From contig NXFV01001227.1 of assembly GCA_002803225.1 (NCBI GenBank), forward strand, positions 1 through 64,000: a DNA stretch of 64,000 nt. The letters are read 5' to 3'. Of the stretch, positions 21,059 to 33,268 are shown piece after piece. The translations under genes and the position numbers were made by a program. Position 1 is the first letter of the stretch. Every line of letters starts with the position of its first letter. This stretch comes from Gamarada debralockiae. Taxonomy: Eukaryota; Ascomycota; Leotiomycetes; Helotiales; Hyphodiscaceae. The notes under the pieces were generated by a model that was not told where the DNA came from, searched no databases, and saw only the letters and a program-made list of their open reading frames with translations.

Positions 21059-21688
21059 CTATCTCACGATCTTCTCCACCCAAACGCCCTCCATTTTTCG
21101 GACCTCTTCCTTGAACTTCTCAACCTCCTTGTAGCAATCGAGTGGTCTCCTGTCGTTTTCTCTTAAACACCTGATCACCTCATTCTTCGCCTTCTCAACA
21201 CCTTCATCGATATCCGTTAACTTCTTCCGCTGCTCTAGTTTCTTCCTTAGCTCCTTGACATCGTTCTGCACGCTCTCCCTTCCTAAATCTCTCAATGCAT
21301 CGCCTGCAGACTTTCCCTTCTGCACTGCGGAGTCCTCGGCCGCGGAGATCTTTGCTGACAGCTCTTCGAAGTCTTTGGATGCTTGCTCTTGTAGGCGTTT
21401 GAGTTCGCTGTTCACGCGGGATTGGATGTGTAGTTCGAGGGTTTTGGCACGGGTTGAATCGCTCTATAAGAATCACTAATTAGCAAAATGCAAAATTGAC
21501 AATAAAACGACAATGCATACCTCTGTGCTTGATTGCAGGGAATCAATCAATTCCTGCGAAAACCGGACGGGAGATTCGCTCGGCGCAAGTCAGTTGCTGA
21601 GCAAAGACGGAATGTAATTGAGGATGAAATACCTGGTCCAGACTTGCGATTGAGGCGCAGAGGCCGGTTTCGAGGAGCCGGATCCCAT
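21059..21688 (-). CDS. mic19: MICOS complex subunit MIC19 (fungal DUF1690 family)
   Basis: Exons 21688-21633, 21578-21521 and 21463-21059 give 172 aa, the usual length. It starts MGSGSSKPASAP; the Gly at position 2 fits the N-myristoylation consensus seen in this family. Splicing restores the conserved ESPVRFSQELIDSLQSS and SDSTRAKTLELHIQSRV. The centre is a coiled coil (LKRLQEQASKDFEEL, VKELRKKLEQRKKL). The C-terminus has CLRENDRRPLDCYKEVEKFK, a short twin-cysteine (CX10C) CHCH-like region. MIC19 works in the mitochondrial contact site complex at cristae junctions. Confidence 0.88.
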
Positions 21689-23103
21689 TTTGAAGGGTGT
21701 GGGGAGTTTCAATGGCTGGTCTTATGCTTTCCCATTCGGACCTCTGGAAATTTGAGGTGATGCCGAAGCTGGAATTGCTGACTAAATTCACGTGAGAAGC
21801 AGGTTTGAGGCAGCAGGATGTTGCCTCAGGATGAAGGCGTCATCCCAACTCCGGTCAAACTTTCATCCCTCACCCCCACTTTCCCCTTTTGTGGTTTGAC
21901 CTCCTTCATTGTTTCAAAACATGTGCGTCGCTTTGGCTACAGGTTCATTTTGCCTCTTCGAGCATCTTCCCGACTGTACATATGACCCTCAGATAATACA
22001 GAGAAAAGCGACGTCAGCCGTCACAAATTGAATCACTTCACAGCAATGACTGGACTTTCAAGAATCTGCAACTTTCGCAACTCAAAGTCTCGTGATTTTC
22101 AATGATCATCGCCTCAGCCTATCAGAAGTTCCCCGCGTATTTACCCCTGGATCGATCAAGACCGTTTCAAACAGTCGACCAGTCATATCCGAGATCCTTC
22201 ACCACGCCAAGGGCTTTCGAGATTCGCGCTTGTAAACGCCACTTCCTCACGCTTCACTCAACTCCAACCGTTTCTCCTTTTCCCCCTGACGTGACCAGAA
22301 ATCCAGCCTCAACGGGTCAATCCCGAGGGTATGACAAGCCAAGACTTCTGGTCTGGGACATAGTGGCCCGTCCAACATGTTGCCGATAGGCTGTGATAGC
22401 TTCCCGCACGGTAAAGGCACTGAGGGTCTACCCCTTGCGCCAAGTTGATGAAAGGGAGATGCATTCCTTGGGTACGGAAGTGGAACTCACATCTTCAAAA
22501 CCTTCACTCTCTGTATAACTTCACTTCCCTCTTTCATTTATTGTGCTGCTGTGTCACCGTTGGCCATCGAGTCCTTGTGTTTGTCTTAGACCCGAAGTCG
22601 AGTACTTCATACATTCACAGACATTCTGCTGCGCAGTACTAAATTATAGATTCCTCACGGATACGAAGAGACGTGCGATCGATCGAACATCTCTATTGAA
22701 TCATTCATTTCGAACAGTCGTTGGTATTGAGGTCATCGCGCTCAATAGCATAAATTTCGCCGACCACACACGAACCCCACCATCAAGCTCCAACGACAAT
22801 ACATTCTTTTATCAACCGGAATACCAAACGTCCTGGCGACAATACATTCGCTGTACCCTCTGTGGATATTTCACATCTACCACACTCCTTGACCTCGACA
22901 AGCAACCGAAATATAATGTCCTTTGTCTTCAAATATCTTTCATTGTTCCTCGACAGAGAACAATAGCACACGGTGGAACGATCGTTAAATATCTTCACGA
23001 CCCGAAGGTAAGTTCGATATTCAAACGTTTACTCTGTCGAATATTCCAGCAATACATTCTTGACATTAGCTTACACTGCGTATAGATTTATTTACATCTT
23101 CAC
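21689..23103. promoter_or_regulatory. Long intergenic region upstream of the ferric reductase
   Basis: 1.4 kb with C/T-rich tracts and several short upstream open frames (22102-22389, 22445-22642, 22543-23085), none with a recognisable domain. It must hold the divergent MIC19 and reductase promoters and perhaps a long leader for the reductase. I did not find a convincing GATA-factor iron element by eye. Confidence 0.45.
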
Positions 23104-25041
23104 ATGTCTCGAGACCTTGATACGAAGCAACGAATTACGAACGCGATGGCAATTCTAAATTGGAGAGATGGAGACATAGACCGCCGCCATCTGGCGGCGA
23201 GAACGACAGCTACGACCTCCGTGAACCAGACGTCTACGAGTCAAACAGCGATGCCGAGCGCAAGCATAGCCGCATATGCTACAGGATTGACGGGGGTGAA
23301 CCAAGACATGAACAATCTTTTCAAAAGGATTCTATGGTGGAGTTTGGGCGTGCTGGCCATGCTCATACTTGTTTTCAGGATCGGAGAGAGGATAAAACAC
23401 CACTGGAGACATCTTGCCGCGATGAACGTATCCGGTGAAGCGCAAGCATATTGGAGGAAGAATCAATCAAGTTGGTGGAGAGTCAAGAAACACATCCTCT
23501 ATGCACCTCTGGGAAAGAAGCGACACAACAGAGAGATTCGGCTCTCATCAGCCATGAACATGGGAACGCTTCCGTCAAGATTTCATACCATCCTCCTGTG
23601 CGCATACGTTTTGAGCAATTTGGTGTACTGTGCAGCCCTGAATTACACGAGGCTTGACAAGTATTCAGTTGCTGCGGAGCTGAGAGGGAGATCGGGGGTC
23701 CTCGCAGTTGTTAACATGATCGCATTGGTCATATTCGCAGGCCGAAATAATCCTCTGATTACTCTGTTGCAGATCAGCTTCGATACCTACAACCTCCTCC
23801 ACCGTTGGATGGGACGAATCATTGTACTGGAGTCAATCATTCACACACTTGCCTGGGCATATGTCAAGCACGCAGCTACTGGATGGTCCGGTGTTGGTTC
23901 AATGATCGCCTCGACTCCTTTCATCTCATGGGGAACAGTTGGCAGTTCAGCAATGGCCCTGATACTCATCTTGTCTTTCTCTCCCGTCAGGCATGCTTTC
24001 TATGAGACATTCCTCAATGTCCATATAATTCTGGCATTCACGGCCATAATTGCTGTCTACATTCATATTCACCTGGCGAAGCTTCCTCAAGAGCCTTACA
24101 TCCAGGCCGTTATTCTTCTGTGGCTCGCAGATCGTGTCGCGCGGATGTGCCGAATCTTGTACTGCAACTGGTCTCGGAAAGGATGGACGAGCGCTAGTGT
24201 TACAGTTCTTCCAGGAGGTGCCACCCGAGTCACGATGCATCTCCCAAAGCATCTCAACATCAAACCCGGAACCCACGCCTACCTTAGATTTGCGACTCTG
24301 AACGCATGGGAATCACACCCTTTCTCTATCGCCTGGGTAGACCACCGACCATCAAACCCAACTCTCCCAAGCAATGAAAAGGACTTTGAATCCTACACCG
24401 AATCCGCCGTGGTCCCAAAGACGATCGACCCATCCAAGACAACAACCGACGTCTCCTTCATCATCCATTCCCAAACCGGGCTTACAAAACGCCTCTTCGA
24501 CAAAGCCAATCTTTGCAGCCCTCGAACGCTCACTCTCAGAGCTGCGCTCGAAGGTCCTTACGCGGGCCACCACTCCCTCAACTCCTATGGTCACGCAGTC
24601 CTCTTCGCCGGCTCCAGCGGAATCACGCACCAGATCCCCTATGTACGACATCTCATCCAAGGCTTCAACGACAAGACAATCGCTACCCGGAAAATATGCC
24701 TCGTGTGGGTCGTTCGCGATGCGGAACATCTGGAATGGGTACGGCCTTGGATGGACCTCATACTCCGCATGCCGGGCCGGCGTGACATCCTCATGATCAA
24801 GCTTTTCGTCACAAGGCCGAAGAACCCTAGGGAGATACATTCTCCTAGCGCGACCGTGCAGATGTTTCCTGGAAGACCGAATATCAAGCTCATTCTGAAC
24901 AACGAGGTCAAGGAGCAACTTGGCGCTATGTGCGTTACTGTGTGTGGGCCTGGTGGTTTGGCTGACAATGTGAGGGAGGCGGTTAGGGATGTGCAGGAGC
25001 AGGGAGTGGTGGATTTCATCGAGGAATCATTTACTTGGTGA
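23104..25041 (+). CDS. Ferric reductase, transmembrane component (FRE/NOX-like)
   Basis: Single exon, 645 aa, starting at ATG 23104. A membrane flavocytochrome that moves electrons from NADPH through FAD and two haems to reduce iron (or copper) outside the cell. In order: a Thr/Ser-rich lumenal N-terminus, a first TM (LWWSLGVLAMLILVF), then a ferric-reductase core of about five more TMs. Paired haem histidines lie in LLHRWMGRIIVLESIIHTLAW and in YETFLNVHIILAF..YIHIH. The FAD motif is HPFSIAW. The NADPH sites are LFAGSSGITHQIPYV and, near the C-terminus, CGPGGLADNV. It is complete and of normal length. It has no clustered siderophore or multicopper oxidase gene in the window. Confidence 0.93.
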   Translation: MSRDLDTKQRITNAMAILNWRDGDIDRRHLAARTTATTSVNQTSTSQTAMPSASIAAYATGLTGVNQDMNNLFKRILWWSLGVLAMLILVFRIGERIKHHWRHLAAMNVSGEAQAYWRKNQSSWWRVKKHILYAPLGKKRHNREIRLSSAMNMGTLPSRFHTILLCAYVLSNLVYCAALNYTRLDKYSVAAELRGRSGVLAVVNMIALVIFAGRNNPLITLLQISFDTYNLLHRWMGRIIVLESIIHTLAWAYVKHAATGWSGVGSMIASTPFISWGTVGSSAMALILILSFSPVRHAFYETFLNVHIILAFTAIIAVYIHIHLAKLPQEPYIQAVILLWLADRVARMCRILYCNWSRKGWTSASVTVLPGGATRVTMHLPKHLNIKPGTHAYLRFATLNAWESHPFSIAWVDHRPSNPTLPSNEKDFESYTESAVVPKTIDPSKTTTDVSFIIHSQTGLTKRLFDKANLCSPRTLTLRAALEGPYAGHHSLNSYGHAVLFAGSSGITHQIPYVRHLIQGFNDKTIATRKICLVWVVRDAEHLEWVRPWMDLILRMPGRRDILMIKLFVTRPKNPREIHSPSATVQMFPGRPNIKLILNNEVKEQLGAMCVTVCGPGGLADNVREAVRDVQEQGVVDFIEESFTW

Positions 25042-25669
25042 TCAGCCAGCCACAAGTGGAGAGTAAGGATGGAGCATTTCTTGAGCTTGGATTGAATAGA
25101 TTTGAGTATTTACAGCGTGCATTGTAGAAGAGACTTGTATATACCATCATTGGGCGGAGTTGCATTGGAAGGAGAGTTCAAATTCATCACCTTCACACTA
25201 CATATCGATCTGATTTTTGATTCGTGATATGCTGTACGTGATCGACGTGTGCTCTTGAACCGCTCCTGCCATCACTGATTGATCAGAACATTGGTAACAA
25301 ATCGAATCCTAAACCGCTTGTGCCGTCCGCAAAATTCATCTTCTCTTTCATTTACCCTTGACCCAAAGTCATATGTGATCTCTGTGGGGAGATTTGGTAG
25401 CTGGACCCCGCTAAAAATGCGCCTTCCCTGCCCCGCAACTTGTTAAAAACTTCGGAGACAATAGCGGCAGCGGCACTGAGTAATTTTTTAGCATGACTCA
25501 ACTACCAATTCTCAATAAACATTGAACCTTCCCGCCCTTTACAAAGACTCTTTGTTATATTTGAAGGACCTCAACGGATGTTCCTGAACCTCACTACAAG
25601 GATCTGAAAAAGCAATTGTGCCATTGACATCACAAAAACTTCTGAAACGTTACCCCACTATCGGTCAAC
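25042..25669. promoter_or_regulatory. Spacer and promoter of the isopropylmalate synthase gene
   Basis: 628 bp between two genes transcribed in the same direction. It contains the reductase 3' UTR and the promoter of the next gene. No coding signal. Confidence 0.55.
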
Positions 25670-27775
25670 ATGCCTATGTAAGAGGCCCTTTGCGCCTCTT
25701 GCTTTGGGGACACAAGTACTGACGCTTTGGATACTAGGCTCAAGGATCCCTCGAAGAAATACAAACGCTTCCCTCCTCTCAAGCTCGAGAACCGACAATG
25801 GCCCAGCAAAACCCTTGACAAGCCACCGCGATGGCTCGCGACCGATTTGCGCGATGGCAACCAGAGTTTAGTCGACCCTATGGTACACTTTGTCCCAGTC
25901 CCCCAGATCTGCAGAAGCTAACAAAAGGCCACCGCAGGACGGCGAGCAAAAATGGAAATATTTCAAGATGTTAGTCGAGCTCGGATACAAAGAAATCGAA
26001 ATCTCGTTCCCCTCAGCCTCACAAACCGATTTCGACTTCACCCGCCGCCTCGTCGAGGCACCCAGCGCAGTTCCAGATGATGTTTGGCTCCAGGTTCTCT
26101 CTCCTTGTAGAGAAGAGTTCATCAAGCGAACGGTTGAGTCTCTGAAAGGCGCAAAAAAGGCCCTCCTCCACATATACCTTGCGACGAGCGAATGTTTTCA
26201 GCGGATAGTGTTTGATATGAGCGAGGAAGAGGAATTAGAATTGGCAGTCAAGTGCACGAAATACGCGCGTTCGATCACAAAAGACGATCCCGCGCAAGCA
26301 GGCACCGAATGGGCATTTGAATTTAGTCCGGAGACGTTCTCGGATTCTAGACCAGAATTCGTGATTAAGATCTGTGAAGCGGTCAAGGAAGCATGGGGCC
26401 CTTCGGTCGAGAATCCGATTATTTTTAATCTCCCAGCTACAGTAGAGATGTCTACGCCGAACGTTTATGCAGATCAAATCGAGTATTTCTGCAGAAATAT
26501 TACGGAGAGGGAGAAGATTTGCGTTTCTCTTCATCCGCATAATGATCGTGGATGCGCGGTTGCGGCAGCGGAGTTGGCTCAGATGGCGGGTGCGGATCGA
26601 GTTGAGGGATGTCTTTTTGGGAATGGAGAGAGAACGGGAAATGTGGATCTCGTTACCTTGGCATTGAACCTTTACACGCAGGGTATTCATCCTAATATCG
26701 ACTTCTCGGATCTCAACAGAGTTATCGATGTTGTGGAGGTCAGCAACAAGATTCCTGTTCATCCTCGAGCGCCTTATGGTGGTCAGCTTGTTGTCTGCGC
26801 GTTCAGCGGTTCTCATCAAGATGCTATCAAGAAGGGCTTCCAGTTACGGCAGAAGGACGGTGCTACGGCTGAAGATCCTTGGGTTATGCCATATCTCCCT
26901 CTCGATCCTCAGGACATTGGCCGAACCTACGAAGCCATCATCCGGGTCAACTCGCAGAGTGGAAAGGGAGGAGCAGCCTGGATCATCCTTCGTAACCTCG
27001 AGCTCGACCTTCCTCGTGGCCTCCAAGTTGCATTCAGCAAGGTCGTTCAACGAAGAGCAGATCAAGTTGGCCGCGAGCTCCTCTCCAACGAAATCTCGGA
27101 ACTTTTTGAGCAGACCTATTTCCTCAGGGAGAACCCACGCTTTACCCTCGTCGATTACAGCATCTCTACAGATCGCTCAGCCTCGCCTGCTCCTCCTGTA
27201 CCTGGTAAGACTCAAGACACTAAGAACCTCAAGCGAAGATTTGAGGGTGTGATTTCTATTGATGGGAGAGAGCATGAGTTGAAGGGTATGGGTAATGGGC
27301 CAATTTCATCCCTTGCTAATGCCTTGCGCTCAGTGGGCATTGATCTTGACGTTGCGGACTACAAGGAACATGCTATTGGAGGAGGCAGAGATGTCAAGGC
27401 CGCGAGCTACATTGAGTGTACAGCTGCGGGTAGCAATCAGAAGGTTTGGGGTGTGGGTGTTCATGAGGATGTGGTGCAGAGTTCTTTGATTGCGCTTTTG
27501 AGCGCTGCTAGCAACGTAAGTCCATTCTCAAAGTCCCTTCCCTTCTAAACCACATAAACTTCTCAATACTGATATTAGCAAAACAGTTCGTAGCAAGCAG
27601 ACCCAACTCACCCCTCCTCCTCAGAAGCAAACACGGCTCAGCTCCCAGCCAAGATTTAGATTTGAACGGCAGCCCAAAAACCAACGGAAGTCTCTCAATC
27701 CCTAAACCAAGCGTCGCGCCGAGAAGCGGACCAGATGCAGTGGCCGTTTTGGAAGCGAAGGTAAATGGGATGTAA
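25670..27775 (+). CDS. leu4: 2-isopropylmalate synthase (leucine biosynthesis)
   Basis: Exons 25670-25677, 25738-25882, 25938-27515 and 27587-27775 give 639 aa. The first exon codes only for MPM (two codons and two bases). Condenses acetyl-CoA with 2-oxoisovalerate, the first committed step to leucine. The TIM-barrel start is [16 protein letters not shown] (the 'RDG.Q' catalytic and metal motif), followed by [30 protein letters not shown] carries the metal-binding histidines, and [17 protein letters not shown] is the signature 2 motif. The C-terminal LeuA dimer/regulatory domain begins near FTLVDYSI and includes [16 protein letters not shown], the region that senses leucine. The protein ends with a Ser/Pro-rich tail from the last exon. 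No clear N-terminal mitochondrial presequence is visible. Confidence 0.95.
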
Positions 27776-28624
27776 ATTGATGCCCTGTGCTGGGGAACAA
27801 AGGGCCGACCCGCTGAGGGGTCCTTGGAGGGGTAGTTTGAGGCTTTAGGTTTACTTTTACGATTTGCTTTGCACTTGGTACGACCTAGTTCGGGTGTCAA
27901 AAGTGATTAAAATTGATAGTAGCGTTGATGACCTCATTAATTGAGAATAAGTACCATTTTGATGGATTTTTGGTGGTATGAAGTCAGTTTGTGTGACTCT
28001 GGTATTGTGGACATGTGAAGATGCATCTGACTTACAAAGTCAACAGCCCGAAAGGCTCACCAGCACTACGTTCCATTTGAGAACCTTGTGATTAAGAGGG
28101 AAACACGTTCAATCTACCTCAGCAATTCGCCTAGATATTGATGACCTTCAGGCATTCAAAGCTTTTTTCAAGGTTACAAGCCTTGCGCATCTCGGTCACG
28201 TGAACTTTTAGGAAATTACAGCGCCCTAAAATTGCGACTACGGAAGCCCACGACATCAAAGCGTCTTCTGAAGAATCCCTTTTTGAAGTTTCCTCAAGAA
28301 AACCCATAAATTCGGTTGATACAATTCACAATTCTTGACATTCATTTGCCTCTCTGAAAGGGCAGCAAGACTTTATCTCCTTGGGCGATTCAGGATCTGC
28401 ACAGCCGTCTTGCGTTTTCTTTGGAGCCTTGGACGCGATCTTTTAACTTCGTCAAAAAGAGAAATCAACACAAACCCGCCCTTTACAATCCTCCACCCTC
28501 GACCTATCACCGTCTCACTTTCAACTGACATCCTCCACCGCACACACAAATACCACCCGTCGAACACACATTCACATTTCTCAACCATAGCAAAGACGTA
28601 CGCACGGGTGCGTGAGCCGCCATC
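27776..28624. promoter_or_regulatory. Spacer and promoter of the importin beta gene
   Basis: 849 bp with no coding signal. C-rich pyrimidine tracts just before the importin start (28490-28560) look like a 5' leader. Confidence 0.55.
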
Positions 28625-31600
28625 ATGGACGTCAATCAAGTGTTGCTGAACACATTTTCTGCTGGTAAAACTCCCTCCTCTCTGTGCCCAGGCTAAGGCC
28701 ACCAGATGGCAAGAACTTAGACACTGATTCTCTACAGATGCCACTATTCGAGGTGCTGCAGAACAGCAGCTTACAACCGCGGCGGAGACCAACTTTGTAC
28801 GTTCCTTCCCCTTTGACCGCATCTCCCGCCTCGCACCCAACATCTCCTGCTAACTCTCCCATCTAGTCACAATACCTCGTCACCTTAGTCCAAGAACTCG
28901 CAAATGAGGGAGCACAAGGACCCGTTCGAGCAGCCGCTGGTATTGCCCTGAAGAACGCCTTCACCGCACGAGAATACGCTCGCCTCGCCGAATTACAACA
29001 GAAGTGGCTTCAGCAAGATGAACAAACCAAGAAGCGCGTCAAGGACCTTACACTTCAAGCCCTCGCCTCCAACAATTCACAAGCTGGTCAAGCTGCCGCG
29101 CAAGTGGTCGCCTCGATAGCTGGTATTGAACTGCCACGCGATCAATGGCCAGAGCTTATGCCAAGCTTGGTGCGCAATGTTGGAGAAGGCGGAGATCACC
29201 TGAAGCAAGCTTCCCTCACAACCATTGGCTTCATCTGCGAGTCTCAAGATGCGGAGCTCAGAAACAGCCTCACACAGCACTCCAACGCCATTTTGACTGC
29301 GGTTGTTCAAGGTGCGCGCAAGGAAGAGGAGAATCTCGAGGTTCGTTTGGCAGCCATATCTGCGCTTGGCGACTCGCTGGAGTTCGTGGATAGCAACTTT
29401 AAGAATGAAGGCGAGCGGAACTATATCATGCAGGTTATCTGCGAGGCTACACAGGCTTCGGATTCGCGGATACAGCAGGGTGCTTTTGGTTGTCTTAACA
29501 GAATCATGGCGCTTTACTACGATTTGATGCGCTTCTATATGGAGAAGGCTCTCTTTGGTCTTACGATTATGGGCATGAAGAGCGATGAGGAAGATGTTGC
29601 TAAGCTGGCTGTGGAATTCTGGAGCACAGTTTGCGAGGAAGAAATCGCTATTGAGGATGACAACGCACAGGTATGTGTTGGATTAATACTACAGCCAATG
29701 AAGTTGCTAAGCGCGCACAGGTTGAGAGAACCGACCAGATGCGACCATTCTACCATTTCTGCCAAGTTGCGACTCCTGAGGTTGTCCCAGTTCTGTTGAT
29801 GCTCCTTACAAAGCAAGACGAGGATGCTGGTGATGAGGAATACAACATCTCTCGCGCTGCATACCAATGTCTTCAACTTTACGCGCAAGCTGTCCGCCAA
29901 TTAGTTATCCAACCTGTCTTGACCTTCGTTGAGGCCAACTTGCGCTCCGAGGATTGGCACAGCCGGGATGCTGCAGTCTCTGCCTTTGGCGCTATCATGG
30001 AAGGACCCGAGGAAACCACACTTGAGCCCATCGTGAAGCAAGCTCTTCCAGTCATCATTGGCATGATGAACGATAAGGTCATTCACGTCAAGGACTCCAC
30101 TGCATACGCCCTTGGTCGCATTACCGAGGCATGCTCGGAGGCTATCGACCCTTCTGTGCACCTTCCGCAATTGATCGGCTCTTTGTTCGAGGGTTTGATC
30201 AGCAGCCCCAAGATGGCCGGATCATGCTGCTGGGCTTTGATGAACCTCGCTGAGCGTTTCTCCGGAGACATTGGCTGCCAAGAAAACCCCCTGTCGCCTC
30301 ACTTCAACGAGTCCATCTCCCGCCTTCTTCAAGTCACCGAGAGAGCTGACGCCGATAACCAACTCCGAACTGCCGCCTATGAAGTCCTCAACACCTTCGT
30401 CCAGAACGCTGCCAATGACAGCTTGCCCGCTGTCGCATCACTTTCAGATGTCATTATCAAGCGTTTGGAAGGCACTATTCCTCTTCAGTCTCAAGTCGTC
30501 AGCGTTGAAGACAAGATAACTCTAGAGGAGATGCAGACCAGTTTGTGCACTGTCCTTTTGGCCATTATCCAACGTCTCGAGAAGGAAATCACACCTCAAG
30601 CCAACCGCATCATGACCGTCTTGTTGCAGATCCTCAACACTGCTGGCCCCAAGTCCAGTGTCCCCGATGCAGTCTTCGCAACTGTCAGCGGCTTGGCCAA
30701 TGCCTTGGAAGATGGCTTTGCCACCTACATGGAGGCTTTCGCTCCATTCCTTTACAATGCGCTCGGCAACCAAGAGGAGCCCAGCTTGTGCTCGATGGCC
30801 ATTGGTCTCGTCAGCGACATCACCCGCTCTATGGGCCCGCCTTGCCAGCCATACTGCGATACATTTATGAACTATCTACTAAACAACTTGAGGGTATGTT
30901 TGCGCGTGAAGCGGGTCTTAAAGCCCTTTTAGACCTGTTGAAAAAAACTCCTATCGATGTTATCGTGGACCTCCGCTTACATAAATCACAGAGTACGGCT
31001 CTCGCCAATCAATTCAAGCCCGCTATTCTTCAATGCTTTGGAGATATTGCTGGTGCCATCGGTGGTCATTTCGAGACCTACCTATCGGTTGTCGCTCAAG
31101 TTCTTCAACAGGCTGCTGGTGTTCAGGCGAGCCCTGATGGGTCATATGAGATGTTCGACTATGTCATCTCATTGCGTGAGGGTATCATGGATGCTTGGGG
31201 TGGAATCATTGGTGCTATGAAATCTGGAGACAAGAGTGAGTCAATCATCTCCGATGAAACGGATGCCACTAACCGCGCAATAGCGCACTTGCTTCAACCT
31301 TACGTCGAGTCTATCTTCTCGTTGTTGAACATCGTCTGGCTTGACCAGAACAGAAGCGATGCTCTCATGCGCTCGTCAATGGGTGTCATTGGGTAAGTTC
31401 GGTCCCTAGTCCTCGAAGTATCAAGCTAACGACAGTAGTGATCTTGCCGATGCTTTCCCCAACGGCGAATTCCAAGGTTTCTATCGCCAAGAATGGCTCA
31501 CTGCAATGATCAAGGACACCCGCCAAAACCGTGAATTCTCTCCCCGAACCATCGAGACCGCACGCTGGGCCCGCGAACAAGTCAAGCGTCAGATTGGCGG

Positions 31601-31625
31601 CACACACGGCAACCTCCAAACCTGA
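28625..31625 (+). CDS. kap95: Importin subunit beta-1 (karyopherin beta)
   Basis: Seven exons: 28625-28664, 28738-28796, 28867-29670, 29721-30893, 30992-31235, 31284-31392 and 31439-31625, giving 871 aa, the normal size. The protein is a superhelix of about 19 HEAT repeats. The importin-beta N-terminal domain is present (DATIRGAAEQQL, then VTLVQELANEG and AGIALKNAFTAR). Conserved stretches include EEIAIEDDNAQ, an acidic loop; CCWALMNLAERF; and SEDWHSRDAAVSAFGAIMEGP, typical of Kap95. It carries importin-alpha cargo through the nuclear pore and binds RanGTP. All introns are 48-98 bp with normal ends, and splicing restores GDKTHLLQPYVESIFSLLN. Confidence 0.95.
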
Positions 31626-33268
31626 TCGCCCCCTTCCCTCATTCTTCTCTCACATGCGTCAAAGACATACGTACCATACTTTTAATGTCCGTCTCTTAGG
31701 CTCCGGCGCAATCATCCACACCTACACATAGAGCCCTGGTCTTCATTCAATACTTCTTTCTGTCTGTTACTTCTACATTTTTTGCGGCTGGTCAACAAAA
31801 GAGGGTCTTGTCCTCGGCCAAGCCTGCTATTCGGTGGCGATACTTTCGATTGCGCCACAAGCCCTTTTAATGCAAATCCTGAACCCCTTATGCGAGCAAG
31901 CGATGCGAATAAAATGATAGATCGGAATTCTCGGCGAAGTCGACTGCGAATTATATCCGGATATCCTATGACAGAGTTATCAGCACATCCAACACGAACA
32001 ACACGACCCAGCACAGCAACACAACACTTTGTATAAAAGCCCCCACGACCCCTGAATATCGAACCGCGCCGCGCCAATACCCCCGTTTACGTCACTTTTA
32101 TTTTTGATTTTCTATGCGAAGGGTTGGGAAAGAAAGAAGAATGGAGTTGGAGGAGGTTACGTCACCTAGAAATTCATGTATCTCGCCTGGAAAGGATGGG
32201 AAAAGTTCTGTATGAGGCCAACAATGTACGCCGTCTGGGCCGTTGTGTGGTCGGTGACTGATGAGAAATAGAGTCAAGTTTTGGAGAACGAGGGATTGAT
32301 GGGTGGGTGGATGGTGGAGGAAGTTGATGTCAACGAAAGCAAATCTTGTGGAGGGCTTCAAGTGGGGTTATACATAAGATAGCTTCTCGGATAGGAGAGT
32401 GTAGGGGACATACGAGGTGCAGGTTGATGGAAAAAGGATAAATTGCGCTAGCTAGTCGCTATGTGCCCCCTGATAGGAAGATGAATGAAATGCGAATCCC
32501 CCTAACACCATACCCTATTGTGATGTGCAATGTAGAACGAAGCCCAAGGTGCTGATGAGCCCAGAGCCCGTGTCTGTCTTTGTGTCAAAGATAGGAGCGC
32601 CTACACTACTTCGTCTATAACCTTCTGTGCACATTGTTATTCTAGCACTAGCAACAAGTCAATGATTTGAAGAACGGCAATATGAGAAAGGGGAGTGCAG
32701 AAGTTCCTGTCTCTGTCTCCTTTCCCAGAACCACAAACCCCTTGCCTTGTCATTGTCTCTCCGTGTGAACACGCTCTTCAGTCCCTTATCCTTTTCAATC
32801 TGAAACCAGGTGGCACAATAACAAAGCGACAGTCGCGACTGAATACTATCTCGACAACAGGAAAACGACAAGTCTAGTCAAGACGTTGTGAAGTTGGATA
32901 ATCTGTTGCCTAGATCCGGACCTGAACTTTCTCTTCCTGACACACTGTGCATGTCATAGTGTGCCTCATAGTGTAACGCATAGATTTGGTCTGCAAACTC
33001 AGCCTAGTAGTCTTGAAATTATTATTCTGAACGCTCTTCCGGGGATTATTACTACTGTATGTTGGTGCTACTATCACAGCAGCAATGCTGTCTTGTGTCC
33101 CTCTTCGTAGTTCCTAAGACAATGATGTTGGCTTTTCAGTGATATTCCGTTAGTTCTACAGTAGGAAGTGTGCTATATATATGTGGAAGTCCTTATTCGC
33201 CACCTAGTGTGACTTATACCGAAAATGCTAGTTATACTTATTTGCCATTGCATTTGTCACTTATATAA
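31626..33268. other. Intergenic, no gene seen
   Basis: Importin 3' flank, then unremarkable sequence. The frames at 31712-32077, 32098-32361 and 32659-32877 have no motif. Sequence becomes AT-rich and stop-dense toward 33000, entering the transposon island. Confidence 0.5.
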